A stretch of DNA of 64,000 nucleotides from DASQPA01 sp963757335. GTDB taxonomy: Bacteria > Acidobacteriota > Thermoanaerobaculia > Multivoradales > UBA5704. The notes below the pieces were generated by a model. The model worked only from the letters and a program-made list of their open reading frames with translations, did not search any database and was not told where the DNA came from. Shown here one piece after another: positions 36,544 through 45,099 of the stretch. The stretch covers positions 186,001-250,000 of the forward strand of contig CAVWRJ010000004.1 of assembly GCA_963757335.1 (NCBI GenBank), in the 5' to 3' direction. The position numbers and the translations under genes were made by a program. How positions within the stretch are numbered: the first letter of the stretch is position 1; each line of letters starts with the position of its first letter.

Positions 36544-37707
36544 ATGCTCATCCGCCGGTTGAAGGTCTCCGGCCTCCTTTCGTTCGGCCTCCATGGGATC
36601 GACCTGCCGCTCGAACCCCTCAATGTCCTGATCGGGCCGAACGGCTCCGGCAAGTCGAACCTGCTGGAAGTGCTCGCCTTGCTCAAGGCATCGCCGAGCA
36701 ACCTCCCGCGGCCGGTCAAAGAGATGGGAGGCGTAGAAGAGTGGCTTTGGAAGGGGAAAGCGTCGGCTCGGGAGGCTCTTCTCGATGCCGTGGTGGACTA
36801 CCCGCGAGGGAAGCGGCCTCTACGCCATGTGCTGAAAATCACCGAGCACGGTGGTCGCTTCGAGGTGGCCGACGAGCGGATCGAGAACGAGAAGCCAGAT
36901 ACCGGGAAGTCCGATGTGGACTTCTACTACCGATTCCAGTCGGGCCATCCGGTTCTCAACGACCGCAGCGACGAGAAGCGCGGTCTCCGGAGAGAAACGA
37001 TCAAGCCGGAGCAGTCGATCCTGTCGCAGGTGCGCGACCCCGAGAGCCTGCCGGCGCTGCACTGGCTCCAGGAGCAGTACGACAAGATCCAGCTTTACCG
37101 CAATTGGTCCTTCGGACCTTCGGCTTCCTGGCGCCGCGAGCAGAGCGCGCATGGCAGGAGCGATGTCTTAAGCGATGGTGGAGAGAATCTGGCGCTCGTG
37201 CTCTCGAATTTTTCCTCCCGCGACAGGGGCGAGCTGGTCGAATCGCTGAAGCAGCTTTTCGAAGGTATCGAGGATCTGCGGGTGGCGGTCTCAGGCGGTA
37301 ACGTACTGCTCTTCCTAGTGGAGAGCGGGGGGCGCGAAATCCCGGCGGCCCGGCTATCAGACGGTACGTTACGGTATCTCAGTCTCCTCGCCATCTTGCT
37401 CCATCCGAATCCGCCGCCCTTAGTCGCACTCGAAGAACCCGAGTTGGGGCTCCATCCCGACGTGCTGCCGCACCTCGCCGAGGTCTTGGTCAAGAGCTTC
37501 GGAACGGATGCAGTTGGTGGTGACGACCCATTCCCGGGTACTCGTGGACGCGCTGAGCGTCCGGCCGTCGAGTGTCGTGTCTGCACCAAAGAGGACGGCG
37601 AATCCCGATTCGAGCGCCTCGACGAAGTCAGGCTCCAGGCGTGGCTCGACAAGTATTCGCTCGGCGACCTCTGGAGCATGGGGGAGCTGGGGGGAAATCG
37701 GTGGTAG
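36544..37707 (+). CDS. SMC/RecF/OLD-like AAA ATPase of a two-gene defence-like module, two frameshifts near the C-terminus
   Basis: About 387 residues. ABC-type ATPase of the AAA_15/AAA_21 group: Walker A GPNGSGKSNLLE near residue 31, signature-like LSDGTLRYLSLLAILL, and Walker B PLVALEEPELGLHPDVL near residue 295. The middle has the coiled, charged insert usual in OLD-type ATPases. At about 37505 the frame shifts: the family H-loop segment MQLVVTTHSRVLVDAL appears in another frame, then the original frame resumes at about 37570 (CTKEDGESRFERLDEVRL, then LWSMGELGGNRW). The gene is therefore complete but for two compensating indels. It overlaps the DUF4276 gene. Such ATPase plus nuclease-like pairs are typical of antiphage systems (PARIS, AbiL-like); function here is inferred. 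Confidence 0.85.
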   Translation: MLIRRLKVSGLLSFGLHGIDLPLEPLNVLIGPNGSGKSNLLEVLALLKASPSNLPRPVKEMGGVEEWLWKGKASAREALLDAVVDYPRGKRPLRHVLKITEHGGRFEVADERIENEKPDTGKSDVDFYYRFQSGHPVLNDRSDEKRGLRRETIKPEQSILSQVRDPESLPALHWLQEQYDKIQLYRNWSFGPSASWRREQSAHGRSDVLSDGGENLALVLSNFSSRDRGELVESLKQLFEGIEDLRVAVSGGNVLLFLVESGGREIPAARLSDGTLRYLSLLAILLHPNPPPLVALEEPELGLHPDVLPHLAEVLVKSFGTDAVGGDDPFPGTRGRAERPAVECRVCTKEDGESRFERLDEVRLQAWLDKYSLGDLWSMGELGGNRW

Positions 37708-38295
37708 CGAGGATCTACGCCGAGGGTGGAGGTGAGGGCCAGTTGCTCGATATCCGATTCCGAGAAGCCTGGAGCCATTTTTTTCGGGCCGCCGGCCTCG
37801 CGGGACGCATGCCGAGGGTGGTGCGCGGGCAGGGGCGCGCGAGGACCTTCGACCTATTCGTCACAGCGGTCAAGAATCCGCGTTCGGGTGAGATCCCCCT
37901 CCTCTTGGTGGACAGCGAGCAGGAAGTCGAGGCAGCACACACCGTCTGGCAGCACCTCAAAGCCCGCGACGGCTGGGATCGGCCGGCCGACGCCTCCGAG
38001 GACCAGGCCTTCCTGATGGTGCAGGTCATGGAGACGTGGTTCCTGGCCGATCGCGCTTCTCCGCCAGTACTTCGGCAGCGCGCTCCGGGAACAGCACCTT
38101 CGCGCCTGGCCAGACTTGGAGGGGGTGCCCAAGGAGACGGTTCTGAGAGCGCTCGACCAGGCCACTGCCGGCTGCACCAAGAGCTATGCCAAAGGACAGG
38201 TATCCTTCGAGCTACTGGGCCAGTTGAGCCCGCAGAGCGTCGAAGCGGCCAGCCCGCACGCCAAGGCTCTCCTGGATCGCTTGCGGGCTCTCTGA
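37701..38295 (+). CDS. DUF4276 (TOPRIM-like) protein, partner of the AAA ATPase, one frameshift
   Basis: About 197 residues with the frame restored. GTG start overlaps the ATPase stop. The N-terminus RIYAEGGGEGQLLDIRFREAWSHFF has the acidic Glu-Gly block. IPLLLVDSEQEVEA supplies the Asp-x-Glu of a TOPRIM-like site, and DQAFLMVQVMETWFLADR is the DUF4276 signature. The frame breaks just after this at about 38050. The rest, LLRQYFGSALREQHL to AKALLDRLRAL, is intact in another frame and ends at TGA 38293-38295. TOPRIM folds occur in nucleases and primases, so this is the likely effector regulated by the ATPase (inference). Only one break separates it from an intact gene. Confidence 0.8.
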
Positions 38296-38340
38296 GCAGC
38301 GAAGGTTGACTTCAAGATTTTCAGCCGGCAGAGATAACCC

Positions 38341-39138
38341 CTACCCGCAGCTCGCCGGCAGCGCCGCCGGGGCGGCCAGTACCCCGATGTTCCTCACCAC
38401 GTCCTTCGACTCCATGAGCCAGACCACGTGGTTCACCTGCTCGAGCGACCCGCCCGGGTGGACGATGCGCTGGCCGATCCAGCCCGCCTCCTGGTTCTTG
38501 AGGTCGAGGAGGGTTTTTTCGAGATCGGGATTCTCCCGAACGATCACCAACTCGTTGGCGAAGAGCCAGGCGAAATCGCGAGAGACCTGCATGGCGATGT
38601 CGATCAGCCGCTGCTCGTCGGGTTGCCCGAGGTCCTCGAGGAGATGGATCAGGGGAGAGAGGTCGCCCAGCTCCGCGAAAACCGTGGGGACCAGGCAGGC
38701 GAGGAGCGCGTTGATCTTGTCGAAATCGCCCTGGATGCTCGCGAGGCCCGCCGGGGTCGCGGCGACCTGGGCGGTCGCGAACCCCAGGTCGTAGGTGATG
38801 TGGGCGTTCATGCCGACCAGGAGGTTCTGGAGGATGAGGAGAGTCGGGTCGGCCGTGGCGTCGAAGGCGACCTTCCAGCCGGCCGAGATCGCGGGATCGC
38901 CGGCCCGCCACTGCTGGAAGGCCATCAGGTACCGCCCGGCGAAGGTGACGTCCAGGACTTCCATCCGGGCGTCGTCGGCGAAGTAGCCAGTGCCGATCCG
39001 CTCCCGGACGGTCCGCGTCACCCGCCGATAGAGAGCGGCGAAGTAGCCCGCCCGGCTGCCGTTCGCCAGACACCAGGCGACGATCTCGTCGAGCTGTAGG
39101 AGGACGGCGTCGATGGGGTCGTTCGGCGGGGTCGTCAT
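38341..39138 (-). CDS. DUF5995 family protein
   Basis: 265 residues from ATG 39138 with GAGGAGAG ahead of it. All-helical and soluble. Family blocks: DAVLLQLDEIVAWCLANGSRAGYFAALYRRVTRTV, ARMEVLDVTFAGRYLMAFQQW, LQNLLVGMNAHITYDLGFA, where Asn-x-His-Ile-x-x-Asp-Leu is strongly conserved, and a C-terminal WIGQRIVHPG. The family is uncharacterised; I recall members mainly in Actinobacteria and Acidobacteria. The conserved His and Asp would suit a metal site. It is convergent with the defence-like pair and 45 bp away. Confidence 0.75.
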   Translation of the reverse strand: MTTPPNDPIDAVLLQLDEIVAWCLANGSRAGYFAALYRRVTRTVRERIGTGYFADDARMEVLDVTFAGRYLMAFQQWRAGDPAISAGWKVAFDATADPTLLILQNLLVGMNAHITYDLGFATAQVAATPAGLASIQGDFDKINALLACLVPTVFAELGDLSPLIHLLEDLGQPDEQRLIDIAMQVSRDFAWLFANELVIVRENPDLEKTLLDLKNQEAGWIGQRIVHPGGSLEQVNHVVWLMESKDVVRNIGVLAAPAALPASCG

Positions 39139-39209
39139 GTCTCTCTCCTCTTGGCGGTGAAGGATGAGGCCGATCGAGCGAGCTCTCGCCAATTTTCGTG
39201 CCTCGGCGT

Positions 39210-40151
39210 TTACTCGTGCCACAGCTCCCTGCGTTTCGCCTCAGCGATCGTCATGTACTTGAAGCCGCTTTCCTGGGCGTCCTTGAGGCTCATCTCCATG
39301 CCATCCTCGTATTCTGCTTCGCTCTCGTCGAGCCAATAGGCCCAGACCAGGTCCGATTCATCGAGCATCACCTGGGCCTTGCCCTTGACGTTTTTCTTGA
39401 GGTATGGGAACCACCCCTCCGCGAGATAAAGAGCATTCTCCTTGTTGGGAACATTGGGATCCGTGCAGGCCGTCACCACCAGCTTGTCGTACTCCTTTTT
39501 CCCCGTTTTCTTCTTGTCTCGCCGTGTCTTGATGATGTCGTAGAAATCGTCTTCGATCTCGAACTGCGTCAATCGACCGCCGTGCTTCTCGATGTAATAG
39601 TCCGCATGGGAAGAGTCGACGAAACTCAGGTTGATGCCAAACCCGTCGTCCGCTTGAAATCCGATCACCTTGTTATCCGACACCAGAACCTTCGGATTAT
39701 CGATGTCACGATCGACCCGATATGCCATTACCCGCTGGACGACGGCCACGGTCCGCGGAGCGTGGCGCCCACGATCCTGGATTACGTGGCGGATCGGGAT
39801 TGGGGGCGGCCCTGCCGCCGGCCGGGGCGCCGGCCCCAACCGTTTGGGCTGGAGGCGCGGGCCCGGATGAGGATCGTACACAGGTGGCACCGTCTTCGCC
39901 TGAGAGCCTGGTGCCGGTAGCGGGATTCCGTTTCCTGGCCAACGCAGGGGAGGGCCCTGCGCGGCTCTCGGCTGGACGCTTCTCGCCGGGGACGCCGCCT
40001 CTCGAGGTCCCTGTCCGTCCAGCCCTGTCCGCGAGATCGGCGCGGCTCCAGGCCAACGCAGCTCCGGTGGCTTTGCGAGGCTGGGTTGGACTGCCTCACG
40101 TCGGCGAGGCGAAGCCGCGGCCCCTGGCCAGCGCAGCTCTGGAGGCTTCAT
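39210..40151 (-). CDS. Proline-rich protein with possible toxin/effector body
   Basis: 313 residues. Start ATG 40151 behind GGAGGGAG. Residues 1-135 are disordered, Pro/Arg-rich and internally repeated: KPPELRWPGAA occurs twice and a PPLRWPGNG variant follows. Then comes RTVAVVQRVMAYRVD; short Val-Gln-Arg elements of this kind precede the functional domain in proteins I associate with DUF4157/contractile-injection-system effectors. The remaining 175 residues (VSDNKVIGFQADDGFGINLSFVDSSHADYYIEKHG, WAYWLDESEAEYEDGMEM) are an acidic globular domain without a family I can name. Its codon use is less GC-biased than its neighbours, suggesting transfer. A toxin role is speculative. Confidence 0.6.
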   Translation of the reverse strand: MKPPELRWPGAAASPRRREAVQPSLAKPPELRWPGAAPISRTGLDGQGPREAASPARSVQPRAAQGPPLRWPGNGIPLPAPGSQAKTVPPVYDPHPGPRLQPKRLGPAPRPAAGPPPIPIRHVIQDRGRHAPRTVAVVQRVMAYRVDRDIDNPKVLVSDNKVIGFQADDGFGINLSFVDSSHADYYIEKHGGRLTQFEIEDDFYDIIKTRRDKKKTGKKEYDKLVVTACTDPNVPNKENALYLAEGWFPYLKKNVKGKAQVMLDESDLVWAYWLDESEAEYEDGMEMSLKDAQESGFKYMTIAEAKRRELWHE

Positions 40152-40299
40152 TTCTCCCTCCCAGGCTTTCTCGGCTCTGGAAGCCTAACGATGCGAGGAG
40201 GGGGGGCCTGGCTCATATTTGTATTCCTTTGAAATTTGCCAGGGGCATTTTATACCAGCTGGACTCCCGAGGTGCTATCGACCGTATGGGTTAGGGCAT

Positions 40300-40327
40300 G
40301 CCCCCGGCTCGCACCGGGGGCCTTTTG
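40300..40327 (+). terminator. Strong hairpin, terminator-like
   Basis: GCCCCCGG (40300-40307) pairs perfectly with CCGGGGGC (40314-40321) over a 6-base loop and is followed on the plus strand by CTTTTGCT. It lies in the 220-bp gap between two minus-strand genes, so the short T tract is on the strand opposite to them. It might instead act as a roadblock or 3'-end stabiliser for the lipase-like transcript. Confidence 0.4.
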
Positions 40328-40371
40328 CTCAGTCAACGCGCTTTGGGGGGCGATCCCGTCGACGATCTCGG

Positions 40372-42333
40372 TCAGCGGTAGATGGTCACGAAGTCGGTAA
40401 GGGTGTTCCCCGAAGGCCACAGATCCTGACACGGGCCGCCGTTGATTCTCGCCGAATAGTTGGTGACCGTGCGATGGATCGTGCCGCACTGGCCGTTGCC
40501 GTCCCAGCTGCGGCAGGCGTATCCGTAGCCGTCGTAGGGGAGGTAGTACGACTCCGTTCCGGTACAGCCGGGACCGGAGAAGTGGCTGACGTACATGCCC
40601 TGTGTCGGCACGCAGCTGCCCTCACCGCAACTCGACGTGGTCGAGCCGAACGCGGTGTCGAGGTTCTTGATCAACCAGTCGACGAGCGGCAGCGAGCCGG
40701 AGCTGCCGTCCTTCTGATTGATCCAGTTCCCCGGATGATCGGTCAGGGCATCGTGGAAGGCGCTGTAGGTGTTGGTCCAATATTCGTCGAACGGGATGGT
40801 TCCGGAAGCCGGATCGACATCCAGGGCGCTGTAGAGGGGGAGGAACGTTCCCATGTGCAGAAGCTGATGGCCATTGGCGATCTTGAAGATCCAGACGGAC
40901 TTCGCCACGTCTTCGACACTGCCGGGCTGCCGGCTCCCCGGCGTCAGCTCGTCGATCCAGTGCTGGCGCCAGGAATCGCTGCTCGAGTTGAGGGTCTGGT
41001 AATAGAACACCCGGTCCGTGCTGAAGCGGATATCGATGTAGCCCCACTCCGTCCCGGTGTCGAAGGAAGCGGAGTCGACCGTAGGACAGCCGTCCGTTCC
41101 CGTTCCCGTCTTGTCGAGACCGGTGGCGTCGCCGTAACAGACGCCGGTCCTCTCGTTGAATTTACCGAGCGAGGCGGCGATCTTCCGGATGCCTGCCGGC
41201 CAGCCTCCATTGGGCTGATTGAGCAAGGCCACGCCGGAGCAGGTTCTCAATCCCGCGCCGCCAGGATCGCAGGAACCCTGCGAAGCGCTGCAATAGGTGA
41301 AGCTGTTCCCACCGTAGAACGTCTCGTACCACCCGCGGTCGTTACACTCCAGGCAGTCGGGGCATCCGAGGGTCTTGTGACAGGCGTTTTCGAGCATCTG
41401 TTGCGCCGAGCACGAATCCATATTGTGCTCGTGCGCTTGTCCACCCCCGTTGTCGCCCGACGTGTTCCAGAACGCATGCTGGAGATCGTTGCTCACCAGC
41501 GCACCCCGCAACGGTGAGTCGAGGGTGGCGATCAGGTTCACGGGCGGCGCGGAGCCCAATCCGTAGGAGCTCCACTTCGACATCGCGATACGGACCACCA
41601 GGCCGCCCATCGAGTAGCCGGTCGCGGTGACCTGGCCGTTGTACGACTGATAGGTGGAGGCGTTTTGGACCGCTTGCGCGTAGTCGCTCGCCTGGAGGTT
41701 CAGGTCCTCCCCGACGAGGGCAGGACGGACGAGCCAGACATCGTAGCCGTGGCTGTAAAGGCGTGCCAGCATTCCTCCGCCGGAAAGGACGCGCGGGTCG
41801 CCATTGTATTGACTCCAGAGGTCATTCGCGGTGAATCTCCCATTCACGGTTTCAGCGGAGTTGAAGGGCTGCGCGACGACGACCGGCTTATCGTATCCGC
41901 TGCTCTGGTAGAGATCCGCCGTGCCACCGCCGGCGAGCTCAAGGGTGTAGGTCGGTTTCGGGAGGACGACGAGCGCCCCGGAAAGGGCCGCGTTGTCCAC
42001 GGCGCTGCTCAGGTACTGCTCACTACCATACGCTGCATATCCGTTCGCCGGTGAATTGGTCGAGCAGGTAGCGATGTCATAGGAATAGTACGACGAGCTC
42101 CCGCTCAGGGAGGCATGACCACTCCCGTCCGTATACCCGTTTGCGATGACTTCGTAGGCTCCAGTCGAGGGAGTCTGTAACTCGAGCACGACCCCGATAC
42201 CGTTGGCCGGCTGGCCGTAGGCATCGTTTGCCTGAATTTGGCATTGGGCACTGTAGACGCTCGCCTGAGCGAGAGACGTGGGCAGGAATGCCATGAGCAA
42301 CAAGCCAGGGAATATTCCCAATCTTTTTCGCAT
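40372..42333 (-). CDS. Large secreted lipase/esterase-like protein (alpha/beta hydrolase)
   Basis: 653 residues. Signal peptide MRKRLGIFPGLLLMAFLPTS, cleavage near AQA, behind an AGGAG site. Residues 25-125 form an Ig-like/carboxypeptidase-regulatory type domain. Residues about 145-430 look like an alpha/beta hydrolase: VVVAQPFNS as the oxyanion strand and GYSMGGLVVRIAMS (GxSxG with nucleophile Ser near residue 241), then LIATLDSPLRGA typical of PGAP1-like lipases. A Cys-rich insert (CHKTLGCPDCLECND) and a C-terminal disulfide-rich domain (CVPTQGMYVSHFSGPGCTGTESYY) follow. Base composition is lower in GC than the surroundings. An exported lipase or depolymerase is likely; the substrate is unknown. 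Confidence 0.75.
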   Translation of the reverse strand: MRKRLGIFPGLLLMAFLPTSLAQASVYSAQCQIQANDAYGQPANGIGVVLELQTPSTGAYEVIANGYTDGSGHASLSGSSSYYSYDIATCSTNSPANGYAAYGSEQYLSSAVDNAALSGALVVLPKPTYTLELAGGGTADLYQSSGYDKPVVVAQPFNSAETVNGRFTANDLWSQYNGDPRVLSGGGMLARLYSHGYDVWLVRPALVGEDLNLQASDYAQAVQNASTYQSYNGQVTATGYSMGGLVVRIAMSKWSSYGLGSAPPVNLIATLDSPLRGALVSNDLQHAFWNTSGDNGGGQAHEHNMDSCSAQQMLENACHKTLGCPDCLECNDRGWYETFYGGNSFTYCSASQGSCDPGGAGLRTCSGVALLNQPNGGWPAGIRKIAASLGKFNERTGVCYGDATGLDKTGTGTDGCPTVDSASFDTGTEWGYIDIRFSTDRVFYYQTLNSSSDSWRQHWIDELTPGSRQPGSVEDVAKSVWIFKIANGHQLLHMGTFLPLYSALDVDPASGTIPFDEYWTNTYSAFHDALTDHPGNWINQKDGSSGSLPLVDWLIKNLDTAFGSTTSSCGEGSCVPTQGMYVSHFSGPGCTGTESYYLPYDGYGYACRSWDGNGQCGTIHRTVTNYSARINGGPCQDLWPSGNTLTDFVTIYR

Positions 42334-42511
42334 AGCTCCTCCATCTCGGCCAGCGCAGCGCGGCCGCGGTCCTGGTAAGTCGGACTGTTCGATTCATCTA
42401 TTTAAACAGCACCGCGCTGTGGAGGATTCCCTGACGAACCGTCGGGAGGTTTTTTCAGCAGAACCGGAGAGCAAGCGTCTGGAAGATTGAGAGCCGCTAC
42501 GGAGGGAGCGC

Positions 42512-44194
42512 CTACTCGTGGAGCACCCGATGAACGAAGGAGACCGCGATCGATCCCTCGCCGACCGCCGACGCCACCCGCTTGACGTTGCCGGCCCGGA
42601 CGTCGCCGACCGCGAAGACGCCGGGGAGACTGGTTTCGAGGAGGTAGGGCGCCCGCGGGAGCGGCCAGCGGGCGGCGGTGAGGTCGTCTCTGGAGAGGTC
42701 GGGGCCGGTCTTGATGAAGCCCTTGGCGTCTAAGGCGATACAGCCTTCGAGCCAGTGGGTGCTGGGGGTCGCTCCGGTCATCACGAAGACGTGGCGGATG
42801 TCGTGGGTCTCCTCGGTCCCCGCCTGACCGTCCCGCCAGCGCACACGCTCCAGATGGTTGTTCCCCTCGACGTCCACGATTTCGGTGTGGGTGCGGAGAG
42901 TAATCGCGGGGTTGTCCTCGATGCGCAGGATGAGGTAGCGCGACATGGTCTCCGCGAGGCCGCCCGAGCGGACGAGCATGTGGACGCGCCGGGCCGTCTG
43001 GGCGAGGAAGACCGCGGCCTGGCCGGCGGAGTTGCCCCCCCCCACGACGATCACCTCTTCGTCCTTACAGAGCTGCGCCTCCATGAAGGTCGCGCCGTGG
43101 TAGACGCCGGCCCCCAGGAACCGCGACAGGCCCGGAAGCGCCAGGGTCCGATACTCGGCGCCGGTCGCCAGGATGACGGTACGGGCCGGGACCCGCGGAC
43201 CGTCCGCGATTTCGAGCGCGTAGGGGGTCTGGCCGCAGTCGAGCCGCTCGACACCCTTGGCGATCAGGAGCTGCGCCCCGAACTTCTGCGCCTGGGTGTA
43301 GGCGCGGGCCGTCAGCTCCTGCCCCGAGATGCCCGTGGGGAAGCCCAGGTAGTTCTCGATCCGCGAGCTCGAACCCGCCTGTCCTCCCGGCGAGCTCGCT
43401 TCGATCACCAGGACGTCCAATCCCTCGGACGCCCCATAGACCGCCGCCGCGAGCCCCGCCGGCCCGGCGCCGACGATGACGAGGTCGCGCACCTGCCCGG
43501 GGTCGATCGCCTCGTTGAAGCCGAGGCACTCGGCGATCTGCTGGTTGGTGGGGTTCCGGAGCACCACCTGGCCGCGGCAGATGAGGACCGGCACGTCCCT
43601 GGCGGTGATGTGGAACTGGTCGAGGAGCGCCTGGACCGAGTCGTCGTGATCGAGGTCGATGTAGGCGTGGGGATGGCCGTTCCGGGTCAGGAACTCGCGG
43701 ACGCGGAGAGTGCCGGCGCAATGGTCCGAGCCGACCAGAACGACGTCGCCGATCCCGTGCGCGATGAGCTCCACCCGGCGGAGAATGAAGGCCCGGAGCA
43801 CGATCTCGCCGATCTCGGCGTCGGTCTGCACCAGCGACAGCATGGCGGCGCGGTCGAGCTCGACCACCTCGCCCGCTTCAGTGGCACGGGCGCGGACGAG
43901 CGAGCGGCGGCCGGAGAGCATGTTGACCTCGCCGGTGAACTGGCCGGGCCCGTGGACGACGACCAGGGTCTCGGTAGTGCCGGAAGTCTGGACGATCTCG
44001 ATCCGGCCGGAGCGGACGACGAAGATCGGCACCACCGCATCCCCCGCCTCGACGAGCACCTCGCCCGGCCGGATCGGCCGGATCGCGCCGTGCGCCGCGA
44101 AACGTTCGATCTGCGCCGGAGTCAGGGTGGGAAACATCCGTTCGGGGGTCGGCCCGGCGAGGGTGGACGCGACGGACAGCGCGGGTTCGGTCAT
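42512..44194 (-). CDS. Cyclic-nucleotide-binding domain fused to thioredoxin-reductase-like flavoprotein
   Basis: 560 residues. Residues 20-145 form a cNMP-binding/CRP-type beta barrel (AAHGAIRPIRPGEVLVEAGDAVVPIFVVRSGRI, GQFTGEVNMLSGRRS). Residues about 150-235 are a glutaredoxin-like segment (VLVGSDHCAGTLRVREFLTRNGHPHAYIDLD). Residues 236-560 are a TrxR-type FAD/NAD(P) protein: VIVGAGPAGLAAAVYGASEG, GGQAGSSSRIENYLGFP, VIVVGGGNSAGQAAVFLA, PGVFAVGDVRAGNVKRVASAVGEG. The redox CxxC normally placed between the FAD and NADPH domains is missing (YHGATFMEAQLC instead), so it cannot be an ordinary thioredoxin reductase. Probably a signal-regulated NAD(P)H oxidoreductase. Confidence 0.88.
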   Translation of the reverse strand: MTEPALSVASTLAGPTPERMFPTLTPAQIERFAAHGAIRPIRPGEVLVEAGDAVVPIFVVRSGRIEIVQTSGTTETLVVVHGPGQFTGEVNMLSGRRSLVRARATEAGEVVELDRAAMLSLVQTDAEIGEIVLRAFILRRVELIAHGIGDVVLVGSDHCAGTLRVREFLTRNGHPHAYIDLDHDDSVQALLDQFHITARDVPVLICRGQVVLRNPTNQQIAECLGFNEAIDPGQVRDLVIVGAGPAGLAAAVYGASEGLDVLVIEASSPGGQAGSSSRIENYLGFPTGISGQELTARAYTQAQKFGAQLLIAKGVERLDCGQTPYALEIADGPRVPARTVILATGAEYRTLALPGLSRFLGAGVYHGATFMEAQLCKDEEVIVVGGGNSAGQAAVFLAQTARRVHMLVRSGGLAETMSRYLILRIEDNPAITLRTHTEIVDVEGNNHLERVRWRDGQAGTEETHDIRHVFVMTGATPSTHWLEGCIALDAKGFIKTGPDLSRDDLTAARWPLPRAPYLLETSLPGVFAVGDVRAGNVKRVASAVGEGSIAVSFVHRVLHE

Positions 44195-44228
44195 CGGGCT
44201 ACTCCAGAGGTGTCGAGCGGCCCCGGCT

Positions 44229-45014
44229 TTAAATCCCCCAGCCCGTGCCCTCGGGGCTGGCGGTGAGGATGCGGAGGCCGTCCTCGGTGATGGCGATCGT
44301 GTGCTCGAAGTGGGCGGCGGCGGTGCCGTCGGTCGTCTCGTAGGTCCAGTGGTCGGGCATGATCTTCACGTCCGGGGTGCCGATCGCGATCATCGGCTCG
44401 ACCGCCAGGACCATGCCGGGGCGGAGCTTGAAGTCGCTCGTCTTGCCGGAGGGGAGGTTGGGGACCTGCGGCTTCTCCCACAGCTCGGTGCCGATGCCGT
44501 GGCCGAGGAGCTCCTCGATGACGTGGAAGCCGGCCTTCTGGACGTAGCGCTCCATCGAGCGCGCCACCTGGCTCCAGCGGATCTTCGGCCGCATCTCGCG
44601 GATGGCGAGGCGGAGGGCGCCCTCGTTGATCTCGAGGAGCTTCTGGAGCTCGGGTCCGACCGCGCCCACCGGGTAGGTGGTGGCGGCGTCGCCGCACCAG
44701 CCGTCCAGCCGGACGCCGATGTCGATGCTGACGATCTCCCCCTCCTCGAGCTTCCGCGAGCCGGGGATGCCGTGGACGACCTCGGAGTTGATCGAGATGC
44801 AGGTGGCGGCGGGGAAGGGGACTCTCCCGGGGACGCCCTTGAAGAGGGGGATGCCGCCGTTCTCGACGATGGTCTTTTCGACCGCGGCGTCGATCTCCCG
44901 GGTGGTCACCCCCGGCTGGATCAGCTTGGCCGCCTCCTGGTGCGCCTGCCAGACGAGGAGGCCGGCCTGGCGCATCTTCCCGATCTGGGCTTCCGTCTTC
45001 AGGGTTCCACTCAT
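44229..45014 (-). CDS. map: Methionine aminopeptidase, type I
   Basis: Removes the initiator Met from nascent proteins. 261 residues. The five metal ligands of the pita-bread fold are visible: Asp in VSIDIGVRLDGWCGDAATTY (two Asp), His in ELLGHGIGTELWE, Glu in VLAVEPMI and Glu in AHFEHTIAITEDGL. The substrate-side His is in NSEVVHGIPG. Single-domain form without an N-terminal zinc finger. It is divergent from the pantothenate kinase; the 85-bp gap contains a -10-like TAAGAT toward the kinase and TATGCT toward map. Confidence 0.96.
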   Translation of the reverse strand: MSGTLKTEAQIGKMRQAGLLVWQAHQEAAKLIQPGVTTREIDAAVEKTIVENGGIPLFKGVPGRVPFPAATCISINSEVVHGIPGSRKLEEGEIVSIDIGVRLDGWCGDAATTYPVGAVGPELQKLLEINEGALRLAIREMRPKIRWSQVARSMERYVQKAGFHVIEELLGHGIGTELWEKPQVPNLPSGKTSDFKLRPGMVLAVEPMIAIGTPDVKIMPDHWTYETTDGTAAAHFEHTIAITEDGLRILTASPEGTGWGI

Positions 45015-45099
45015 CCTTACGCTCCTCCGGGGGGCCGTTTACCCCAGCGGCGAAGCATACCGCAGCTGGCATAAGATCGTCGGCAGGAGAGCGACGACC

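Noticed and set aside
42512..44194. Ordinary thioredoxin reductase (trxB)
   Set aside because: No CxxC between the FAD and NADPH domains, and an extra cNMP domain at the N-terminus.
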